This document shows, piece by piece, positions 14,301 to 24,407 of a stretch of DNA of 64,000 nt (its first letter is position 1; every line of letters starts with the position of its first letter). Source of the stretch: Crossaster papposus (lineage: Eukaryota > Echinodermata > Asteroidea > Velatida > Solasteridae); contig JBAIAA010000783.1 of the NCBI GenBank assembly GCA_037893245.1, positions 868,001 through 932,000 of the forward strand. The letters are read 5' to 3'. Under the pieces are notes generated by a model. The model saw nothing but the letters and a program-made list of their open reading frames with translations. It searched no databases and was not told the origin of the DNA. The position numbers were made by a program, and so were the translations under genes.

Positions 14301-15222
14301 GTCATCGGGGGTCATGTGACGTCACATTAAAGGTCAGTTCCTAGGACCCTCTATCTCTGGAAGTACATGTCCGATTAGTGTCAAACTTGGTATACAGGTA
14401 TTCCGGGATGTGTTATATACGAAAATTAAGGTGATGTCATAATGACGTCATAACGACGTCATGTGACTTCACATTAAAGGTGTAGTTTTCCCCATAAGAT
14501 TTGTACACGTTTTTTCACCCGATATATATTTGGCACTTTGGTAAATCCGATCGACTTTAGACTTGGCTAGCTACTCTTACCATACTACCCACAGATGATT
14601 CTAGAAGAAATTCGTCACGATTACGTCATTCGTGGTCACGTGACATCACGTTAAAGGTGCAGTTTTTTCCCCATAGGTTTTGTACACGTTTTTCTTAAGA
14701 CTATTGACTTTGACACTTTGGTCAATCCGATCGACTTCCGACTTAGCACACACTTCGATCACCATCCCCAGGAGGGCCAAGATAAAAATCGTCATAATGA
14801 CGTCTTAGTGGGTCATGTGACGTCACATTATAAATGTTCATTTTTTTGGACCCTCTATCTCTGGAAGTACTGGTCCGATTGTGCTCAAACGTGGTTTACA
14901 GGTATTCCGGGATATGCTATAGATATAAATGGAGGTGATGGCATGATGACGTCATCGGGTGTTGTGGCGTCACCTTAAAGGTGTAGTTGTTAAGACCCTC
15001 TATCTCTAGAAGTACAGGTCCGATTGGGGTCAAACTTGGTACGCAAGTATTTCGGGATGTGTTATAGGTATTCATTGGGGTCACGTCATGATGACGTCAT
15101 CGGGTGTAATGAGATGTCACAAGGTGTATTTGTTATAGTTTTAGATCAATGTTGGTGTCATTTATGTCACATTTGTTATCAATGAAAGTATTTTGTGATG
15201 GTGTCATAGAATCATTAACACT

Positions 15223-15259
15223 GCCGAAACAGCTAGTGTTTGTCCACAAACACATCTAG
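15223..15259 (+). repeat. Terminal 3' end of the array
   Basis: GCCGAAACAGCT (15223-15234) is followed by the stem GTGTTTGT (15236-15243), CC, ACAAACAC (15246-15253), AT and CTAG (15256-15259). The next base is T, and all similarity to the array ends there. This is the one copy that can be compared with unrelated flanking DNA, so it fixes the element boundary. Confidence 0.75.
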
Positions 15260-15763
15260 TTTTATTATTGTCAGCACTAGTACATAAACTTCAGTACTCA
15301 CTCATTTTTTTTATGGAACATAACTTGCAAAGTGACATTAAAATAAATAGAATCACATGAAAATTGAGAATTAACAAATAAATGTTCACAATTTGTGGCC
15401 CTGTACCCACGTTTTGGTTGCTGTGGTCCAGGAGTGATAATGCCTGCCCCAACCCTACAGTTTTATTTTACAATGGACCTGTAACATTACTGGGAAGCTG
15501 AATTGTTTGTGATAAAAGTCATGGTTGTAATAACATTTAAAATTACAGAAATGGTGAATTGTATGCACCATTTGCAAATAATAATTACATTTAAATTTGT
15601 GTAAATGCCTATTTGAGTACCATATTTTCTCAGTAAGAGGGATATTCATACTCCATCGTGGATGTTTCGGTATGTAGCTCTAATAAGTTTAAACTAGGTT
15701 ACACTTTTCAATTAGAAAAAGCCTTGAAAATAGTTGCCCTCATTGGAACAGGGATAGTGGAAG
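15260..15763. other. Unassigned flank
   Basis: AT-rich single-copy-looking DNA. I see no exon, RNA gene or transposon end here. Confidence 0.5.
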
Positions 15764-15767
15764 TTAA

Positions 15768-16001
15768 CCAGTTCGCGCCGGATGACGTATATAAACGCAA
15801 AAATTTTCCCAAATTCAAAACGGATGACGAATAAACACGCCAAGTTCAAGTTCGGAAATGTATGTCAGCAGCGCGCAAGGCCGGAAATGCGTGGGTGTGC
15901 TACCCAGCACTATCGGCCTGAACACGCTTCGGATCTAGTTTCGTTAAAAATAATCCCGCCCGTCGGCTCGGCGATGTTAAAATAATCCCGGCGCGAACTG
16001 G
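15768..16001 (+). mobile_element. MITE with TTAA target-site duplication (copy 1)
   Basis: A 234-bp element with terminal inverted repeats CCAGTTCGCGCCGG and CCGGCGCGAACTGG. It is flanked by TTAA at 15764-15767 and 16002-16005. TTAA duplication with a CC start suggests a piggyBac-like origin; Kolobok also uses TTAA. Two more copies lie at 28649-31871 (interrupted, opposite orientation) and 60027-60259 (opposite orientation). Confidence 0.85.
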
Positions 16002-16163
16002 TTAACTGAATGAAAAATGTCAGAAAAATGCTCCTGACTTGTCTTAAATATTTAGTCATTTAGTACACAAAAACCAGTTCCAGCATAATTCTCTCAGCTT
16101 TTCCCTCTAAAATTAAGAATTATAACAATCACAAAATCACTGAAGTGAGCACATTAATGTTAC

Positions 16164-16340
16164 CACATTTACAACCCATGCGATATTTGGCAGATAATGC
16201 ACATAGCCGGTACGACATGCTTCTAATGTTGGGGCTTAGATAGTAGGCTGGCACTGGATCTGAGTAAACACAAGTCTTCTGTGGAGGTCTGTCATTAGCA
16301 CTGCTTGTCTCCTGATTAGCAACTGCATATAAGGTTAAAT
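16164..16340 (-). CDS. Internal coding exon of an unrecognised protein
   Basis: On the minus strand a 177-nt open segment is preceded by a pyrimidine-rich acceptor (TTTTTTCTCTCTAG) and followed by a donor (AAATGTG then GTAACA). It begins with two bases that complete a codon, reads 58 codons and ends with one base of the next, so both introns are phase 1. The peptide includes QKTCVYSDPVPAYYLSPNIR and then SYRLCALSAKYRMGCKC, with four cysteines. I do not recognise the family. It could belong to the same minus-strand gene as the putative first exon at 17594-17764, but nothing proves the link. Open frame, both splice signals and natural composition support it as an exon. Confidence 0.5.
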
Positions 16341-16379
16341 CTAGAGAGAAAAAAGAAGGGAAAAATACAATCAATGATG

Positions 16380-16857
16380 AAATTTGGAAATGACTTGTTA
16401 CAAGAAAAGAAATTTAGTTCGTCACTTGTCCCTATTTTTTTTTTTTTTAAATGTTCTACACAAAAATATAGAGCCAAAGTTGCACACGCTTCCCACCCCC
16501 CCCCAAAAAAACAAAATTGAAATAAAATTTCTTTAGTTGAACGGAATTTTTACGATTTGAAATGCAAACTTGCGGTACAATTTTCCTGAGATACCGGTAT
16601 GGTCTTATTTGTAACCTTGTACAAACAAAAAATTGCTCACACCTAATGTTTTCTCAAACACCCCCCCCCCCCCCCCCCACCCTTATAAAAAGGGGATAAA
16701 AGATAGGTGTATGTACTTAGCCAGAGCTGGCTAATTTTTTTCTACATAAACGAGATTTGACGAGCTACATGTATGTGTAGCTAAGTTGTCGTGAATCCAA
16801 CAATTTCATTTATAAAATTAGCACGCGGAGTTTCTGTAGGCTGTGTCCGGATTACTT
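16380..16857. other. Unassigned intergenic or intronic DNA
   Basis: AT-rich DNA with a T run near 16440 and a run of sixteen C at about 16663-16678. No gene signal seen. Confidence 0.5.
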
Positions 16858-16942
16858 GGCTGCGGCTTGAAATTATGCATGAGTCTATGGTAGCAGCTAC
16901 AACCACATTTTATAGACTCGTGCATAATGTCAAACTGCAGCC
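16858..16942. mobile_element. Small foldback (MITE-like) element
   Basis: Arms of about 31 bp face each other: GGCTGCGGCTTGAAATTATG at the left and, reversed, GGCTGCAGTTTGACATTATG at the right. Both continue through GCAYGAGTCTAT. The central loop is about 23 bp. No clear target duplication, so the family is open. Confidence 0.55.
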
Positions 16943-17593
16943 AGAAGGCAAAATAGCGGCCAACGTTCATGCTGGATATAGAAAAAAATTCGCGTGAAAA
17001 AAGATATCCATTTTAAAAATGAATTGTAACCTCGAGTTGAATGACAATCTTTTGACTTTTTGTATTGTGTTATTACAGTTCTCTTCCTCTTTGGTCAATA
17101 TCAAATATGTTTTGTATTATTAGTATGACCCCCGACAACATGCACAGCACCGACAACACATTCATTCCATAACATATATTCTACATTGACAATTGACAAA
17201 AGAAAGAGTTACAGAACTATAATAACATAAAGCGTGTTCGAATGTGTGGCCCCGTATATAAGGTCAATATCATAGTTAAGAGAATATGGCCTGTTGGCGT
17301 AAATGTCATTTAAGAGCATCAGAATCTTTTTCGGAACCACAAACAAACACTGAGGTGTTATAAGCTTCATCCTGAACGAAGTCTGAAGTCTAGGCCTAAA
17401 CGTTACTGCAACACCTACCGGTTCCAACGATTTTCCTTTGTCGTTTCTCTTGGACAGCTGTGACTTGCTCTATCTTATTGATGTCCAAAAACCGGGCGTA
17501 GCAAGATCATAAAATCCAACATGTTGCGGTTGTCCGCCTGCCGATGCTAAACCCATCCGCTCTCTGCAACGCGGAGTCATGTTTGGCCAGTAA

Positions 17594-17764
17594 TTATCTC
17601 GCTATATCTGACTGTTTTCCCTTCAAACTCTTCCATTTGTCAGCAAACTCGAGGAAGCGAGACCAGCTTTGATTAGAAAAAGGTGAAACCCTGCCTTTGG
17701 CTCCAGAATCACAGTGCAAAATGCACATAAATAAAGGCTCGGCGTCGTCTTTAGAAGCCGCCAT
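17594..17764 (-). CDS. Possible first exon or short ORF, N-terminus of an unknown protein
   Basis: The minus strand starts with ATG in a good context (CCAACATGGCGG) and stays open for 56 codons to TAA. The peptide begins MAASKDDAEPLF and contains QSWSRFLEFADKWKSLKGKQ. A W-x3-F-x5-KWxSL pattern recalls N-terminal exons of uncharacterised animal proteins, but I cannot name one. Inverted CCAAT boxes (ATTGG at 17814-17818 and near 17850) lie just upstream, and the region is relatively CpG-rich, both of which fit a promoter. No good donor lies before the stop. A different frame stays open for about 43 codons past it, so a frameshift or a missed splice is possible. Confidence 0.4.
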   Translation of the reverse strand: MAASKDDAEPLFMCILHCDSGAKGRVSPFSNQSWSRFLEFADKWKSLKGKQSDIAR

Positions 17765-17849
17765 GTTGGATTGCTGTACACCGGGTCAGAAACTGTGCGT
17801 AACGAGAGCGCTGATTGGATGCCGACGGAGATTCACAACACAGTATTTC

Positions 17850-19415
17850 CAATTGGTCACAATTTAGGTTTAGTCGCGTGAGTGCCGTTTTGTTAAATGA
17901 AACTTTGTTTCAGTTTTGGCTTCAGTTATGCAGTTTGGTAATAACGCTGGAGCCACGTACGGGCCAAAGCCAGGTTCATGTAACGGCAAGTTTTGAAAAA
18001 AAAATTATAATCGCTCCATATTTTCGCCAAAAATACACCAAAAGTGCCACTTTTGCAAAAATGAACAGTCATTTTTGTATTTAGCAACAACAACTTGAAT
18101 GAACTTCGATGTTTTCATTTTGTACCAAAATGGGGATCACGAACGAACACAATAATCGCACTCGTCCCATGGTCTAAAGGAGAATATTTTCTGATTTGGA
18201 AGCATTTTATATACTGTACATGTATCAGTATCTGGTAACCTTCGGGAGGTCAATGACTTTGAAAACACCACCTGTGACTAATAAAGCCTATGTCATTATC
18301 TTCAGGCTATGAAAATGACCAGATTCAAAAATTATTAACAACTCGAAAGGTGCTGCTACAGTCAGTTCGCAGCTTTCGGAAAAGTGATTTCTTTTATTAG
18401 CTACATGTACGTACGCATAACTCTCTTGGTAAAATTAATATTCATGTGATTGAATACCACATTTTTAAATTAATTTGTTCGATAATGGGTCTACATGTAT
18501 ATTAAACAACAATTTTATCCAAAATTGAAGATTTCAAAAAAATGTTGAAATATTTAGAGAATATGGGTTGAAACGGTGTTGTTACTGTCGTGAGTTTACG
18601 GTTGTCGAAAATGTTTCAAGGTACATGTATATAAATTGAAAGACGGCAGACCAAATTCACAATTCTGTGAAAGGTTTGGTTATAAATTAGATTAACTTAT
18701 TCACTTGATGATTTGAAATAAGCAGGGTCGCCAACAATTCCCAAGCATTCCATACAATTTTTTATGAAATTGTAAACGAACGTTATTGCACCATTGTACA
18801 TTTTTTCATTAGTCAACCCCCCAAACCAGTTCACGTCCTGACCAATCACATAAATTGACTCTGCCGCACAATAAGCTGCCGGCTGACTGGATCACGTGAT
18901 CAAAAATGCCAAAGACAACATTTCTGTTCGAAAAGAAATTGGCTTTTCTCCCTTTAAATTTATTTTTTAGTTTAATTTGTTTTGTCCACGTGCAGTCAGT
19001 TAAATTATCAATTGTATGAAACAAAGGTCCATGAGAATGATTTTATAATAATGTTACTTTGGATTTTGCATTTTAGTACTGGTAGCCCTTATGCACATGT
19101 ACCCTGTAAGTTCATGACAATCGGATCTACCAGTACCCTTGTTTTTAAAACAAAAATATTCATTTTGATTTGTTTGACGTCTTTGTGAGTTCACACATTT
19201 GTCAGTTTTTTTATATAAATATACCTACATGTACATGTAACAAGTTACTAAATAAATTATGTATACTACATTGATAAGACATGGCCCAAAGGTTCAAAAA
19301 TATAATTCATCTTAAAATGTTTGATGGCGTCATGGTACCATTGGATTTTCATCTACAAACACAATTTTAAAATAATTAGACCAGGATGATTTTGGGCCTA
19401 TATATTCACCGGCCT
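17850..19415. other. Unassigned stretch with one transposon-end relic
   Basis: AT-rich, no convincing exon. ACAGTCAGTTCGCAG near 18359 resembles the left end of the 20265-22959 element (ACAGTCAGTCCGCAGCG), so it may be a decayed end of a second copy. I found no matching right end. Confidence 0.4.
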
Positions 19416-19423
19416 ATTGGTAC

Positions 19424-19737
19424 CACTGACCTCTATACATGGACAGATCATCATTGTTTCATTTTGAAGTCGGCATGCAGAGAAGTGCAACATGGCGGAC
19501 CCACGACGTGACTCTGTGAGCCAATAAAATGTCCAGGTGTTGGTACGATACGCATTACGTAATGTTTATAAATACAAAGTGTACAGAATAAATCCGCTGA
19601 CCTCCACACCTGGACATTTCATTGGCTCACAGCAGTGACGTCTCGGGTCCGCCATGTTGCACTTCCAGTTCGCGCCGACTTCAAGTGTTAGCACAGCAGA
19701 ATATGGACAATGGTCCGTCCAGGTGTAGAGGTCAGTG
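19424..19737. mobile_element. Palindromic MITE with 8-bp TSD (hAT-like)
   Basis: A 314-bp element starts CACTGACCTCTA and ends TAGAGGTCAGTG. It is flanked by perfect 8-bp copies ATTGGTAC at 19416-19423 and 19738-19745. The two halves are inverted copies over about 120 bp (for example TGCAACATGGCGGACCC in each arm), so the strand can fold into one long hairpin. An 8-bp duplication fits hAT; P and Merlin elements also make 8-bp duplications. It sits 45 bp upstream of the 3' splice site of the coiled-coil exon at 19791. Confidence 0.85.
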
Positions 19738-19790
19738 ATTGGTACATGTACATGTAGCTCCAGATTTCATGGTTTGTGTTTTCTTGACAG

Positions 19791-19913
19791 GAATTAGCTC
19801 AACAATCTGAGCTAGCAACAGTGACTGACAGGGAGAGGGACCATCTACTGAATAAAAGATACAGTGATCTGATAAGGGACCAGAAGAAAAGAGATGCAGA
19901 AATTGATGCAGAG
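19791..19913 (+). CDS. Coiled-coil exon, phase 0/0
   Basis: Preceded by a clear acceptor (TTTTCTTGACAG) and followed by GAG then GTCTGT as donor. The 123-nt exon encodes 41 residues, including LATVTDRERDHLLNKRYSDL and IRDQKKRDAEIDAE. It is highly charged, has no proline or glycine and has heptad-like spacing, typical of a helical coiled coil. It joins in phase 0 to the exon at 32693, which continues the same style of helix. The KRYxDL pattern is reminiscent of the CCDC50/Ymer N-terminal domain, but this is a weak guess. Upstream exons were not found. Confidence 0.65.
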
Positions 19914-20264
19914 GTCTGTAAAATCTCAGCTGCATCTATGTGATCACTGTTAGTTCATTGGGGTGGTGAAACAATAACAAATTATGTCTTAAATTAAACA
20001 TTTACTGGCTAATTAATATATCTTCCTCAAAGATGGCCATCTCGAATTGAAACTATGCAATCACGCATGTGGAAAAATGTCCAAGTACATGTACGCATTG
20101 TACGATGTACATGTATGCACACCTCTGCTTACATTTACAGCATAATAATATGTACTTCATAATAGTGAGGAGAAAATGGCTTCACTGAAAACCAAGATGA
20201 ATAGTTTTTTTTAAATGCCATATTATTCACTCCCAGCTTGGACCACAGAATTATTGCACGCCTA
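19914..20264. other. Intronic DNA, nothing recognised
   Basis: Presumed start of the large intron. It contains TACATGTA words and no element ends except the CCTA that precedes the next transposon. Confidence 0.45.
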
Positions 20265-21835
20265 CAGTCAGTCCGCAGCGCACTGAAAAGCCGTTCCTTT
20301 TATGTGCGATTTATGCATGGCACTTTGTGCGTGACCTCGTTTTTGAATACCTAATGAGCTGGCGACAACGCCTGAAATTTGGTCCGAAACATCCGTTTTA
20401 TTTACCGACTGTCAATATTATGTATATTTTATTTTGGATAAGGAAACATTTTGTTATATTATCAAATCAGATTGGAAATTATATGACATTTAGAGGGTGA
20501 AATTTATAACGTAAAAAAAGCTCCCGAACCAACAAATTGACCTTTAAAAAAAGACGAATTTTGTCCATCTTCTGGCAGCGGCCACAACCCAATTTCACAC
20601 TGATGTTAAAGATAATTTCATATTCTATCACAAAACTGTAGATTTGGGGTTGATTTTAACTTAGTCCAGTCAGGGCGCAGAAAATTATAACGTTCTCAAT
20701 AAATTAACAAACGGAACATCACGCCATGACAGTCCATAGTCTTCCTGCGCCCTCATTGGTCGAAAATGACGTCATTGAAAAAGGCTTCGTGGTAACGTGT
20801 AGTTCATGCACATTTCAATACTCAGTTGTTTTTTGTGTATTCTTTTAATTGTAAGCTCAAGCGAAAAGGATTCTGCTAATCAGTATTTTGTTTAATCTTT
20901 TTAACAGTGGACTGATTAAAAAATAATAATATTGCCTGCGTAATACAATGTATACAGCCAAATATACAAAAAAACAAGCAACAAATGAAGTCGTTGTTTA
21001 AAATTTATCATATTGTGAGGTTGGTTTATAAAAGAAACTGCACTTTTTATTTGAAACTTGCATGTTATTGTTTACATTAATATACCCTGTTGATGTTATA
21101 CGACTTGAATACAATTGTTAAATTAAATCCTGAAATTCTAAAAAATTATTTTAATTACATCATCAATTACATGTACATGTACATAAATACAGATTGAAGA
21201 AATGACCCAAATTAGGGTTGGTAATGAGATAATAAATGTTTAGCAATTAAGCAAAACATTAACAAAAATATGGCCAACATTAAAATTAAAATAATGACAA
21301 CATAGTGAAGATGATAATTACCATCATCTTTGGCATAATGTTCAATGTGCAAACCATTGAGATTTATTATAAAAGTAAATAAAGTTTGTTTTATCTTTGC
21401 TTGATGTTTTTGGCATAGTTTCTTTGGCATTAATTTATTGTAAATATTAAATTACAATGTATACCCGCTTCTAACATTGCAAAAACAAATGATTTTAAAT
21501 AAGACATCAATTTAGTAATATAGATGTTAATGCACATAAATTATATCACTGAATAGAAATAATACAATCTGCATTCATAAAGTAATATGCTGTTTGTGTC
21601 AAATTTACATTGTAGCTCAAAACTTTGTTGGCATAGTTTTTGGCATTAAGTCCTAGATGATTTGACAAACTGACCCGACTCGACCAGACTCGGTTTCGAT
21701 CTGTTTCAGCTGCACTGTGTTTGCACAACACTGACACAAAGTCATGTATATTATTTAAAACACTAAAATACAAAAACATTTAAATCTACATGTACAAAGC
21801 ACGTGCTGCATATATCCACCAGTACATTTAAATCT

Positions 21836-22077
21836 TCAACTATTTTCAACACTTCTTTGGAAACCCAACTCTAGATCATTTGTCCCAACATGAATCATTA
21901 CAAATACAATATGTCAGGCACAGTTGTGAGGTTGATGTCATGCTGATGAAGCAGATACTTTCTAAGGCCAGAAATTGTAGTACCGCGACCTGCAAATCAA
22001 CCAATTTTAGTAGTGATGTTCTCTTTGAGATACTTTGTGAGAGAATATCCAAGGACAAGAGCTTTGCCTTTGGCCTT
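21836..22077 (-). pseudogene. SGNH/GDSL hydrolase-like fragment (broken)
   Basis: Minus-strand translation gives KALVLGYSLTKYLKENITTK, then a stop, then FAGRGTTISGLRKYLLHQHD, then a frame change, then VMIHVGTNDLELGF. The order GxS block, GxT loop and HVGTNDL block is that of SGNH-fold esterase-like domains often carried by invertebrate transposable elements. The first block has GYS where GDS is usual. One in-frame TGA and a frameshift break it, and no catalytic C-terminal Dxx.H block is visible. It lies inside the 20265-22959 TIR element, so it was probably that element's cargo rather than a host gene. Confidence 0.6.
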
Positions 22078-22476
22078 CTGTAGAGGTTCCTGACATGCTG
22101 GCAATGGCTGCGATGGCTGCGGTGGGCATGGCCATGGTGGTGGACGGCATGACTACTACCTAGTATAAGAAACATATTGGAAGACAGAAATATGAACTAT
22201 GAAGTTTAGCACAATAATAGCAGTAACTATTATTATTAAACAATTTGTGAATTTTGAACAAAAATATAGGCCTAAGTCGTTTTTATACATGAAAGAAAAA
22301 TCAATTTTCTATCAATGCACGACATAAAGGCAGAAACCTAACTTTATCATATAAATAAGCCACACAAAACAAAACAATTAATTCTGTTTCTGTTGGCTAA
22401 TGTACAAAACTACAATCACCATCTAGTGCCTATCCAGCACATTGCTTGTGTGCATAATGAAACACACGCTCTGCGT

Positions 22477-22614
22477 ATGTACAAGCCGAAAGACATGGAC
22501 GAAAAAGTTGAAATCGCGCGCACGAAAATCGTCGCAAAATACATGAAACAAATGTCGCCACAGGCTAAATTGTATATCAAACGAAAGATCATTGCTTCCT
22601 TTATTGATGTGTAG
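22477..22614 (+). CDS. Short ORF with BESS-like C-terminus
   Basis: An ATG at 22477 opens a 45-codon frame ending TAG at 22614; the frame is open upstream to about 22393 without a better ATG. The last part, VAKYMKQMSPQAKLYIKRKI, has the hydrophobic and basic spacing of BESS motifs that end many MADF-type DNA-binding proteins, including transposon-encoded ones. It stands near the right end of the TIR element on the opposite strand from the SGNH remnant. No MADF domain is visible upstream, so it is probably the last exon of a lost or degraded gene. Expression cannot be judged. Confidence 0.4.
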   Translation: MYKPKDMDEKVEIARTKIVAKYMKQMSPQAKLYIKRKIIASFIDV

Positions 22615-23207
22615 TGATCATTTTTGGCAATATTTGTTAGTCCAGTCAGGGCGCAGAAACTAAACACACGACAACAAATTTCCTTAAAATCATACCATAA
22701 CTTCGAGTGAACAAAATTCTGCCAAAAACGTACTGAATCTCGTCATATTTTATATCATTCGATTCAGAAAATCGTTCGCTTTCCACTTACCCCGCCATCT
22801 TGGAGAATCACTGCTTCGTTTGCAACGTGTAGCTCGTGAAAACAAAGCGGTCGAACTCTCGCAATTACTCGCGTAAATCTCGTGGCCGATTTGCGACGCC
22901 GGCCCTGCAAATAAAGTTCGGGATATGACCTCATTAACGCGTGCGCTGCGGACTGACTGCCTAGAAAAAATTTCCAGAAAAATGTAGGTGTGCATTTTTC
23001 CACACGCCTGTGATTTTAAAATTGAACGGACTGACATACATGTGTAGGTATGCAGCAATATACAATGTGCAATATACAATGATCTGACCTGCGACATCAC
23101 TCCACAAACCAAATTGTGTGCAAATCATGATGCGAGCGCGTACCCCCGGCCACTTGCCAAGCTTGTGTACTTGTACTGGTACGCGATTTTTGTTTTATAA
23201 ATTTATA

Positions 23208-23490
23208 TTTTTTGGGAATAATTACAGGATATCTAGCTCAATCATTTTGCTGGATGCCTAGAATCATTATTTACTTTCAAATGAGTAAGATATTTCTCAA
23301 AAATTTGGTAGTACATGTAAATATTTAAGTGGTAGTGTAGGCATATTTGCAATTTCGTGTATTTTTTTTTTTTAAAGCCAAAACTCATGATTTTGTAAGA
23401 AGGTATCATAAGCTTTAAAAAAAGTGGCATTTTTTCTAAACATTCTAAGGGTATGAAATCCAAGATGGCGTCCAAAATAGCCGCCGAACA
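23208..23490 (+). repeat. Dispersed repeat, left flank of the BEL/Pao remnant
   Basis: 23208-23320 matches 30061-30180 and 30254-30375 (GAATAATTACAGGATATCTA shared). 23331-23490 matches 27560-27745 in inverted orientation (GAAATCCAAGATGGC here, GCCATCTTGGATTTC there). The BEL/Pao remnant therefore lies between inverted copies of this repeat. Confidence 0.65.
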
Positions 23491-23669
23491 CTAATAATGC
23501 GATATCTTCGCGAATACATGTGATACAATTACAAATAAAGTGTCTAAATATGTTTTCTGAGACCAGGAATCTAATAGAATCATCAAATTTATGTTATATG
23601 TATGATCGTCATAAAAGGGTAAGCACAAATTTAGATAGCAGGACGGACCTGCGTTACATCCCGGCATGC

Positions 23670-24389
23670 ATGTGAATAAACATCCGTATCGTTTTACTCT
23701 GCTATGGCCTTGTTTGACGTAGCACGGCCCGAAACAGTCCACTCCAACATATGTAAATGGTGGTTCACCGGGGGTAACTACTCTGCAGCATGCGGGAAGA
23801 TTAGCCATGCGCTGCTCTCCAGGTGATCTTCGCAGCCTATTATCAAGAAGAGAACATGCTCTTTGCCAGAATAACCAGACAAGGACTCATGTGCATGTCG
23901 AACAACCAAGCTAGATAGGTGGTGATCTCGAGGTAGTGTCGCTGGGTACTTGCTATTCTCCTAAATTTGTGCAAGTTGAATTCTACCTCCAAGTCTGAGT
24001 GTACCCCTCTCATTAAGAAACGGCTCAAGGCTGTAGATTGAGCTTTGTCTCTGTACTGAGGTCTTGCCCATCTGTAGGTCGTGGAGTTCCTTCATGTAGC
24101 TCTTTCCCTAGACATATCTCAACAAGACTAGTTCCGCTTCTCGCAGCTCGACGACTGTCTGTCTTCTTGTGCCTTTATCACCACCCAGAGTCTGAAGCTT
24201 ATGACCAAGGAACCATTGCTTGAACCGAAGGAGCCATGCCACAGCCTTTCTGAGACGGTACCAAGATGATAATCTATTGATCAGTCTGTCTATGATGTCA
24301 TCTTGTTCAGCCGCATCAGTTGCTCTGGATACTGCTTCCTTCTTCACATCCTTGTTCCTCTCAAGTAGATTTGGAGCTTCCGGTGTCAC
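23670..24389 (-). pseudogene. BEL/Pao integrase, N-terminal part only
   Basis: The linker RLSSWYRLRKAVAWLLRF is at 24389-24108. In another frame ERGTLRLGGRI is followed, past a stop, by [20 protein letters not shown], the histidine half of the HHCC zinc-binding domain. The C-x2-C half is missing, apparently by deletion. The core starts normally ([17 protein letters not shown]) and breaks off after [10 protein letters not shown], so the second D and the E of the catalytic triad are absent. Confidence 0.8.
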
Positions 24390-24407
24390 CAGCCATGTGG
24401 CCTCATC

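Larger units (their letters stand above)
1..15259. repeat. Composite satellite-like array with Helitron/Helentron-like ends
   Basis: The whole stretch is built from two related monomers, about 175 bp and about 147 bp, in one orientation. T-rich tracts and fifteen copies of a conserved terminus interrupt it. That terminus is CGAAACAGCT, then a hairpin of GTGTTTGT-CC-ACAAACAC, then CTAG followed by T. The array is already under way at base 1 and stops abruptly after the last CTAG. A 3' hairpin shortly before CTRR-T is the hallmark of rolling-circle Helitrons, and subterminal inverted repeats plus internal tandem repeats point to the Helentron/HINE branch. No Rep/helicase coding is present, so it would be non-autonomous. 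All short frames in it are translations of the monomers. The family assignment is inference; the repeat structure is seen directly. Confidence 0.8.
20265..22959. mobile_element. 2.7-kb DNA transposon with 19-bp TIRs and CCTA TSD
   Basis: CAGTCAGTCCGCAGCGCAC at 20265-20283 recurs as its perfect reverse complement at 22941-22959. Both ends abut CCTA (20261-20264 and 22960-22963), a candidate 4-bp target duplication. Inside are a minus-strand SGNH-hydrolase remnant, a plus-strand BESS-like ORF, and a 22-bp direct repeat at 20662-20683 and 22638-22659 that may mark a second, inner event. Chapaev and Academ elements can give 4-bp duplications, but no transposase core is visible, so the superfamily is open. 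Confidence 0.7.

Noticed and set aside
1-15200. Dozens of 60-110 codon frames in the array
   Set aside because: They are the same monomer translated repeatedly, often through T or A tracts, with no conserved start or stop.
17815-18084. 89-codon plus-strand frame near the CCAAT boxes
   Set aside because: No ATG at its start and no domain; overlaps the presumed promoter of a minus-strand gene.
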